Shown in pieces: positions 58,601 to 64,000 of a stretch of DNA of 64,000 bases. The translations under genes and the position numbers were made by a program. Source of the DNA: Acidobacteriota bacterium (GTDB lineage: Bacteria; Acidobacteriota; Terriglobia; Acidiferrales; UBA7541); NCBI GenBank assembly GCA_003225315.1, contig QHZD01000033.1, positions 1-64,000 of the forward strand. The letters are read 5' to 3'. Under the pieces are notes generated by a model. It had not been told where the DNA came from. It saw only the letters and a list, made by a program, of their open reading frames with translations, and did not search any database. The stretch's first letter is position 1. Each line of letters starts with the position of its first letter.

Positions 58601-61600
58601 AGAGTCCCGACGGTACCTGAAGAAGGGCTGACGCTGGCAACATTTGGACCCGGAGTAACCGTGTAGTTAACGCCGTTGCTGTTGATGCCTCCAACGGAAA
58701 CCACGACGTTTCCTGTGGTAGCTCCCGCCGGCACGGGCGCGACGATGAGAGTGTTCGACCAACTGGTGGTTCGCGCGGCAATGCCGTTGAACAGCACCAA
58801 GCTAGCTCTGGTGCCAACGGTCGGCCCGAAATTCGTTCCATTGACGTTAACAACGGTACCGATGGGTCCGGCACTGGGGCTTACGCTACTAATGTTCGGC
58901 GGAGGTGTAACTGCGAAAGGCAGGCCGTTACTTGCCGATCCGGTTACAGTAACGACCACGCTTCCTGTGGTCGCGCCGACCGGGACCGACGTGTCGATGC
59001 TTGTGTCGCTCCAAGAGGTCGCTGTTGCAGGAGTTCCGTTAAAGGTGATCGTGCTCGATCCTTGAGCTTGAGTTGCCCCGAAACCGGAGCCGGTAATCGT
59101 TATGCTCGCGCCTATAGGACCTTGCGTCAGGCTCAAAGTCGAAAGGTTTGGACCGACGACAGGAGTGGCTGTAGCCACATTCGAGTAGGAGCTGAAGTTG
59201 GCGCCGTCCGTGGCGCGGACGCGGTAACTGTAAGGAGTCGAAGTCGTCAAACCGGTATCGCTGAAGGCGAGTGCGGTCGTACTTCCCGCTTGTGTGAAGT
59301 TGCTCGGTGTGTTGGCACAGTTGAGGCCCGCGCAATGCTCGACGATGTAACTGGTGATGGCTCCGCCGATCTCCGTTGCGGCCGTCCAGGAAAGATTGAT
59401 TTGTGTGCTGCCGGCAGACGTGGCTGCAAGATTCGATGGAGCCGTGAATGTGGGTGCTGCCGTTGTGGCGGACGCAGTGTTAGAATCTGCGCTGAAGTTG
59501 GTGCCGTCAGTAGCGCGCACTCGGTAGTTGTAAGTGGTCGAGCCGGTCAGACTAGCACTCGTATCGCTATATGCAGTGGTTGCCGAAGTTCCTATTTGCA
59601 CAAAGTTGTTGCAGGCGGCACCTGTACAACGCTCGACGAGATAATTCGTGATAGTTCCGCCGGTCTCCGTTGCCGCCGTCCACGACAAATTCACCTGCAC
59701 GGGGCCCGACGGAGCAGCTACCAGGTTACTGGGAGGAGTGAATGTAGGTGGTGTAACTGTGGCGGCGGACTTAAATGCAGCGACCGCAGCACCCCAATTG
59801 TCCGACGCTCCGAGCGATGCATTGGCCGAAATATTCCCGGAGACGGCTTGAATCTGGTCTTCGACGAGCAGTTTCGTGTTCGGTTCGGCCGGAACGAAGT
59901 CTCGAGCAAGATACCCACTCCCCGCCGTGAAGCTCGCGGGGTTTGCCGTCGAAGTCTCTCCCAGCACCAGATCGCCGTTCGCTGTCGTCATGAGAATGCC
60001 ACTCTTGGGAGACGCGTCGGTACCCTGGCCCGCGACCGCCGCGCCGTCAAGCGAGTTCGCCATCGCGACCCCCGAATACTCGAGGATGGCGTACCGCATG
60101 GTTCCAGTTATGGTATCGGATACCGTAATCGTGTTTGCGCCACTCGCAATGTTTTCAGCGTAGAAGATGCCTAGGGTCGTTGAATCGATGGTTTCGTTGA
60201 ATTGAATCGCCCTGCGGTACGTGTTTCCCCGGGAATCCGTGACGGTGAACACCTGGCCCGTCTTACCCGCGCGAATCACCACGCCGATCCAGTTGCCTGC
60301 GGTGTTATTCGAATTGAAGGCCAGCGACGAGGAGGTTGTGGTGCCGGCATCCAGGCTCCTATGCTGAACCAGCGCGATGAGGCTACTCGGCGCGAGGTTG
60401 GTAAGCGAGAAATTAGCCGGGGACGCCGCACCGGGTGCAGACGCCGTCACGGTATAGGGCCCCCCTGCAGTGCCGTTGGCTGTGAACGTCGCTGCTGTCG
60501 CTACACCGCTCGTATTCGTCGTCGCCGTGTTCACTCCACCGGCGAAGGTCCCGCTGGCTCCGCTCCCCGGAGCCGTAAACGTCACCGTGATGCTGCCCAC
60601 CGGGTTGTTCCCGGCATCTCGTACTGTGGCTTGTAGTGGTGTGGCAAACGCCGTGTTGGCCGTCGCGCTCTGTGGCGTTCCTGTCGTGGGCGTGATGCTC
60701 GCTGGCGCACCAGCCAGATTGGTCACCGAGAAGTTTGCCGAGGTCGCTCCCGTTGCACTGGCTACTACGTTGTACGGGCCGCCTGCGGTCGCGTTCGCCG
60801 TGAACACCGCCGACGTCGCTACACCACTGGTATTCGTCGTCGCCGTGTTCACCCCGCCAGCGAAGGTCCCACTGGCTCCGCTCCCCGGAGCCGTAAACGT
60901 CACCGTGACGTTGCCCACCGGGTTGTTCCCCGCGTCCGTCACCGTCGCGACTAATGGTGCTCCGAACGCCGCGTTGATCGACGCGCTCTGCCCCGACCCG
61001 CTCGTCACCACTACCTTTGCCGCCGGTCCAACGTTATTCGTCAGCGAGAAGCTCGCCGGCGTCGCAACCCCCGCTACCGACGCAGTTACGGTATAGGGCC
61101 CACCCGCAGTGCTGTTGGCCGTGAATGTCGCTGCCGTCGCTACACCACTCCCATTCGTCGTCGCCGTGTTCACTCCGCCCGCGAAGGTCCCACTGGCTCC
61201 GCTCCCTGGGACCGTAAACGTCACGACCACTCCGCTCACCAGGTTGTTCGCGGCATCACGCACAGTGGCTTGCAGTGGAGTCGCAAACGCCGTGTTGACT
61301 GTCGCGCTCTGCCCCGAGCCGCTCGTCACCGCGACCGTTGCTGGCGGCGCCGATAAGTTCGTCAGTGAGAAGTTTGCAGAGGTCGCTCCCGCCGCGCTGG
61401 CTACGACGTTGTACGGGCCGCCTGCGGTCGCGTTCGCCGTGAACACCGCCGACGTCGCCACACCATTGGTCGTCGTCGCCGTGTTCACCCCGCCAGCGAA
61501 GGTCCCACTGGCTCCGTTCCCCGGAGCCGTAAATGTCACGACCACTCCGTTCACCGGGTTGTTCCCCGCGTCCGTCACCGTCGCGACTAATGGTGCCCCA

Positions 61601-63294
61601 AACGCTGTGTTGATCGACGCACTCTGCCCCGAGCCGCTCGTCACCACTACCTTTGCCGCCGGCCCCACGGTGTTCGTCAGCGAGAAGTTTGCCGAGGTCG
61701 CTCCCGTTGCACTGGCTACTACGTTGTACGGGCCGCCTGCGGTCGCGTTCGCCGTGAACACCGCCGACGTCGCTACACCGCTGGTATTCGTCGTCGCCGT
61801 GTTCACCCCGCCAGCGAAGGTCCCGCTGGCTCCGCTCCCCGGAGCCGTAAACGTCACCGTGACGTTGCCCACCGGGTTGTTCCCAGCATCCGTCACTGTC
61901 GCGACTAATGGCGCTCCGAACGCCGTGTTGATCGACGCGCTCTGCCCCGAGCCGCTCGTCACCACTACCTTTGCCGCCGGCCCTACCGTGTTCGTCAACG
62001 AGAAGTTTGCCGAGGTGGGTCCCGTTGCGCTGGCTACTACGTTGTACGGGCCGCCTGCGGTCGCGTTCGCCGTGAACACCGCCGAAGTCGCTACACCACT
62101 GGTATTCGTCGTCGCCGTGTTCACTCCGCCCGCGAAGGTCCCGCTAGCTCCGCTCCCTGGAGCCGTAAACGTCACAACCACTCCGCTCACCAGGTTGTTC
62201 GCGGCATCCCGCACAGTGGCTTGCAGTGGAATCGCAAACGCCGTGTTGACCGTCGCACTCTGTGGCGTTCCGGCCGTGGGCGTGATACTAGCCGGGGGCC
62301 CCGTCACCGTGAAGTTCACGCCGTTGCTCGCCAGCCCGCCTACCGTCACCACGACGTTCCCTGTCGTCGCACCTGTCGGGACCGTAACGACGATGGTCGT
62401 CGCATTCCAAGTGCTCGCCGTACCCGCTGACGTCCCGTTGAACGTCACCGTGTTCGCCCCTTGCGCACTTCCGAAATTCGTGCCAGTGATCGTTACCGTA
62501 GTATTGACCTGCCCCGACGTCGGATTCAGGCTCGTGATGCTTGGCCCCGTGCCACCACTTCCCGCGGCTCGGAAGGCCACCATCTGCATCACCCAGGGCT
62601 GTACTCTGTCCAGTGCTGCGGTGGCGCTGTAACTCCCCGTTACCGTCACCACGCGATCTTCCAATATGTCACCATCTGGGGTAATTATCCGATTGGTAAA
62701 GCCAGCTCCTGCGCCCGTGGTGATGGACTGCACCACGTTTGCGCCCACCAGAAGATCGTTGCCGTTGGTCGTGGCCACCGAACCGCTGTTGCTCGTCGCC
62801 GTCGTTGTGCCCTGAGCACCGACCGCCACGTCAAGCGGATTCGCCGTGTCCAAACCGCTGTATTCCGCTATCCGAATGTCTGGAAATACGGCTGCCACAC
62901 TGAACGTCACCGTCACCGTGTTCGCCCCCGCTGCCGCCGAGGCGATGTTCTTCGCGTAGTAGATGGCCTGCGTCGCCGTGCCACTCTGCACCACCGGAGC
63001 AGCTGCAACTGCGTACGCGTTCCCCTTCGTGTCCATCACCGAAATGACTGTCGCCGTCGAGTCGTTCCACCCCACCACCACGACGTTTAAGTTCCCCGCC
63101 GTCTGCGCCAGCGTGTACACGACTGCCGCTGCCGTTTGCGGACTCTGCGGAGTCGTCGAGTTGCTTTGTACGAAAGCAATGGAGGCTCGAGCTTGCCCTG
63201 CGAATCCCATCAAGACGAGAAAACAAGCTCCTAGAGTTCGACCAAATAGAATTGGAGAGCGCAGGAGTTTGAAGAGACGCAGGCACGAGGGCAT
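55672..63294 (-). CDS. Giant secreted multidomain repeat protein with PQQ-like beta-propeller
   Basis: The 2540-residue protein has a signal peptide (cleavage after about residue 37, GQARA). Domains in order are a ~205-residue beta domain (38-244), an IPT/TIG domain (250-334) and six ~106-residue Ig-like (invasin/Big_1-type) repeats (335-970). A second copy of the first domain (971-1180), two FN3 domains (to ~1375), three TIG domains (to ~1630), a third copy (1631-1840) and two Ig-like domains (to ~2030) follow. The C-terminus is a ~500-residue PQQ-like beta-propeller (VYTYHNDLQRTGQN ...). It is probably a surface adhesin or matrix protein. GGAGG precedes ATG 63294. No PEP-CTERM or LPXTG end is visible. 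Confidence 0.88.
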   Translation of the reverse strand: MPSCLRLFKLLRSPILFGRTLGACFLVLMGFAGQARASIAFVQSNSTTPQSPQTAAAVVYTLAQTAGNLNVVVVGWNDSTATVISVMDTKGNAYAVAAAPVVQSGTATQAIYYAKNIASAAAGANTVTVTFSVAAVFPDIRIAEYSGLDTANPLDVAVGAQGTTTATSNSGSVATTNGNDLLVGANVVQSITTGAGAGFTNRIITPDGDILEDRVVTVTGSYSATAALDRVQPWVMQMVAFRAAGSGGTGPSITSLNPTSGQVNTTVTITGTNFGSAQGANTVTFNGTSAGTASTWNATTIVVTVPTGATTGNVVVTVGGLASNGVNFTVTGPPASITPTAGTPQSATVNTAFAIPLQATVRDAANNLVSGVVVTFTAPGSGASGTFAGGVNTATTNTSGVATSAVFTANATAGGPYNVVASATGPTSANFSLTNTVGPAAKVVVTSGSGQSASINTAFGAPLVATVTDAGNNPVGNVTVTFTAPGSGASGTFAGGVNTATTNTSGVATSAVFTANATAGGPYNVVASATGATSANFSLTNTVGPAAKVVVTSGSGQSASINTAFGAPLVATVTDAGNNPVNGVVVTFTAPGNGASGTFAGGVNTATTTNGVATSAVFTANATAGGPYNVVASAAGATSANFSLTNLSAPPATVAVTSGSGQSATVNTAFATPLQATVRDAANNLVSGVVVTFTVPGSGASGTFAGGVNTATTNGSGVATAATFTANSTAGGPYTVTASVAGVATPASFSLTNNVGPAAKVVVTSGSGQSASINAAFGAPLVATVTDAGNNPVGNVTVTFTAPGSGASGTFAGGVNTATTNTSGVATSAVFTANATAGGPYNVVASATGATSANFSVTNLAGAPASITPTTGTPQSATANTAFATPLQATVRDAGNNPVGSITVTFTAPGSGASGTFAGGVNTATTNTSGVATAATFTANGTAGGPYTVTASAPGAASPANFSLTNLAPSSLIALVQHRSLDAGTTTSSSLAFNSNNTAGNWIGVVIRAGKTGQVFTVTDSRGNTYRRAIQFNETIDSTTLGIFYAENIASGANTITVSDTITGTMRYAILEYSGVAMANSLDGAAVAGQGTDASPKSGILMTTANGDLVLGETSTANPASFTAGSGYLARDFVPAEPNTKLLVEDQIQAVSGNISANASLGASDNWGAAVAAFKSAATVTPPTFTPPSNLVAAPSGPVQVNLSWTAATETGGTITNYLVERCTGAACNNFVQIGTSATTAYSDTSASLTGSTTYNYRVRATDGTNFSADSNTASATTAAPTFTAPSNLAATSAGSTQINLSWTAATEIGGAITSYIVEHCAGLNCANTPSNFTQAGSTTALAFSDTGLTTSTPYSYRVRATDGANFSSYSNVATATPVVGPNLSTLSLTQGPIGASITITGSGFGATQAQGSSTITFNGTPATATSWSDTSIDTSVPVGATTGSVVVTVTGSASNGLPFAVTPPPNISSVSPSAGPIGTVVNVNGTNFGPTVGTRASLVLFNGIAARTTSWSNTLIVAPVPAGATTGNVVVSVGGINSNGVNYTVTPGPNVASVSPSSGTVGTLVTISGAGFGATQGSSTITFNGVAAAPTTWSDTSIVAPVPTGATTGNVVVTASAIASNGVQFTVNTGSIKLIQHVGTDAGTTTSALLSFASSNTAGNFIAVVIRAGKSGQVFTVSDSRGNTYRKAITFNMTVDLDTMGIYYAESIAGGANTVTVSDTIAGTLRFAIMEYSGVAVTSSLDATAASEGTTISPNSGNAFPSLSGDLLLGEIVTADPSAFTAGTGYQIQDFVPAEPSTKLVTEDQLQTTIGPASATATLGAFSPWGAAIAAFKSAAGSPPPPISVSVSPTTASVGTGSGSQNFTATVQNDFRNGGVNWTVSGAGCSGATCGTLSNVTSTAVTYTGPVNAPNPATVTLTATSVTDNTKTGAATITVVPGALSVSLTPKRAAVTMFAVQTVQFTGTVFNDPSNSGVTWSVDNNNGGTAASGTISATGLYTPGTQPGIHIVTATSVANAAVSASSSVAVTDLAGVYTYHNDLQRTGQNLNEYALTPANVSSLAFKQLFSCPVDGYVYAQPLWVANLTVGGANHNVVFIATEHDSVYAFDADSPSCLLLWKTSFLGTNVTTMSWLDTSSTPTNDVYPEIGITSTPVIDPVTKTIYVVAKTKESVGTGCSANSPCFVNRLHALDVITGAEKFGGPVVISAPNFDPLLHFNRPALLLNNGTVYIGFGSHGDRCNWQGWMFGYDAATLAQRFVWATSDPTGNCNGAAIWDGGAGPASDASGNVYATTGNGNYDGTKNFSESALKLSPTGSLMDWFTPFNRSVLDANDIDMGSAGILILPDSVASAAHPHLALATGKIGILYLLDISQASPGQTKMGKLNSGSNLDVQEVIPVPPPNTTQLDGGNYGVPAYWNGNIYTTGQNFPLSQFKISNGTIAAPQFAVSNNTFPPRGAIPAVSSSGTTNGVVWVLDLNGWTGTGSAILYAYDATNVSNLLYSSPTSGTGAAGGAVKFTIPTVANGKVYVGGQSTVTVFGLLPN
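60385..62292 (-). repeat. Six tandem ~318-bp repeats inside the giant protein gene
   Basis: Six units of 105-107 codons each encode an Ig-like domain containing TFAGGVNTAT and TAGGPY(N/T)V. Parts of the units (GSGASGTFAGGVNTAT) are identical in nearly all copies at the protein level, and long DNA blocks are shared. This suggests recent expansion or gene conversion. Long open frames on the opposite strand here are a by-product of this codon-biased repeat. Confidence 0.85.
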
Positions 63295-63619
63295 GAAACC
63301 TCCACTAGGAGCTGTTGTCTTCCAGATTCAATCTTTCGCTTGCGACGAACAGGCTACCCCGTGAATTTGGTAGCACTGCGCGTTCCAAAGGGTTTTCTAT
63401 ATAATTCGCTGATTACTATAGACTTAGGCAGGCTAGATGCCGAGCAACCAGAGTGCATGTGCACTGTCCTGGCGCATTTGGGTAATGTGGTTCCACGGGC
63501 CAAACAAGACCTTTGGGAACAGTTCAGCACTCCCTCGCCGGCCCCTGAACTAGTCCCGGCAAGGAAGCAAGGTTTCCGTAGCCGTAAGTTATCCTCCAAA
63601 CGAATGGCCAGGAGCCCGT
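63295..63619. other. Intergenic region upstream of the giant gene
   Basis: Three hundred bases between two minus-strand genes. It must contain the giant-gene promoter. A TATAAT on the + strand at 63400-63405 has no convincing -35 and faces away from the neighbouring genes. No clear gene is seen. Confidence 0.4.
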
Positions 63620-64000
63620 TTATTCGGCTCTGCGGAGCCAAGCTTCACGCCAATAATGATAAATGGCACGAGGGCACCACCGGTGGTATTCGGAAACACA
63701 AGCGACTCCTTCGAGAATAATGCACGGTGATTTCATTTTCATCGTCTTTCCCGTGCGCTCATCCACTATCTGGTTCACGCGCTTAAGAACGCGAAAGGTA
63801 CTGCCGCAATAGCGGAGCATCTCTGAATCGAACAAGAGCCCGCGGTTTTTGTTATTGCGATCCAAAGTGGCGAGAATCTCGTCTTTGGTTCGCACCACCA
63901 CAAATTCTCCAGGCTGCAGATTCAAACCGAGGGTCGGTGTAGTGTCGAGTGCACCTTCGATGTGGGGATAGCGGACGCCGCCTCGAAGCTCTTGCAATTT
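63620..64000 (-). CDS. Conserved uncharacterised protein, C-terminal part (cut by window edge)
   Basis: The last ~125 residues of a longer protein whose frame remains open to the right edge. Conserved-looking blocks are LQPGEFVVVRTKDEILATLD, NRGLLFDSEMLRYCGSTFRV, and CPRAIYHYWREAWLRR with clustered Cys, His and Trp. I recall a widespread bacterial family of this type, often near polysaccharide or secondary-metabolite genes, but know no function for it. The 5' end lies beyond the window. Confidence 0.65.
   Translation of the reverse strand, partial: KLQELRGGVRYPHIEGALDTTPTLGLNLQPGEFVVVRTKDEILATLDRNNKNRGLLFDSEMLRYCGSTFRVLKRVNQIVDERTGKTMKMKSPCIILEGVACVSEYHRWCPRAIYHYWREAWLRRAE

Noticed and set aside
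60470-62632. Long open frames (about 209 and 507 codons) on the + strand
   Set aside because: They lie antisense to the tandem repeats of the giant protein. Their translation repeats in the same period, and the minus-strand frame has a signal peptide, a ribosome-binding site and recognisable domains.

Overview
The window looks like a chromosomal segment of an Acidobacteriota (Terriglobia-like) genome. The main markers are a PadR regulator followed by two very large MacB/FtsX-type permeases of the acidobacterial duplicated orphan permease (ADOP) kind, an ECF sigma / anti-sigma operon ending in two exported HEAT-repeat proteins, an exosortase with a tiny adjacent substrate, and many small palindromic repeats, some of them inserted in frame inside genes. 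Base composition is moderately GC-rich. I saw no rRNA, tRNA or CRISPR array.

Layout. 0-9.8 kb: the tail of an IS110-type transposase, an osmC gene whose catalytic cysteine codon is TGA with a SECIS-like hairpin just downstream (a candidate selenoprotein), a potassium channel, a quinone reductase, a processive family-2 glycosyltransferase, an epoxide-hydrolase-like enzyme, a membrane metallophosphoesterase, an M24 aminopeptidase fused to an NTF2-like domain, and elongation factor P with an atypical tip. 9.8-21.8 kb: a structured, terminated RNA candidate, purB, padR-ADOP-ADOP, and the sigma/anti-sigma/HEAT operon. 21.8-25.3 kb: a lysine/diaminopimelate operon transcribed dapE-dapB-dapA-dapD. 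25.3-36.7 kb: a nucleotidyltransferase pair resembling a toxin-antitoxin unit, then housekeeping genes (YycJ-like MBL hydrolase, sthA, a degenerate ROK protein, a PhyH dioxygenase, an M16 protease, a cysteine dioxygenase, rlmN, pgeF, acpS).

36.8-63.3 kb is dominated by envelope and surface functions. It holds two NodU/CmcH-type carbamoyltransferases, two sugar-activation enzymes (galE, wecB), a DPM-type glycosyltransferase, a LuxR-type regulator, an exosortase with its candidate substrate, a carbamoyltransferase / small membrane protein / DUF5989 / SGNH-hydrolase module similar in order to sxtI-J-K, a GT39-like membrane glycosyltransferase and a 2540-residue repetitive secreted protein. mtaB and metH are housekeeping genes embedded in this region. 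The last gene, of unknown function, runs off the right edge.

The observations most worth following are the TGA-containing osmC with its hairpin, the self-contained exosortase-substrate pair, the carbamoyltransferase-DUF5989-SGNH module, and the in-frame palindromic insertions in mtaB and rlmN. All assignments come from reading the sequence and remembered family motifs; no database search was run.
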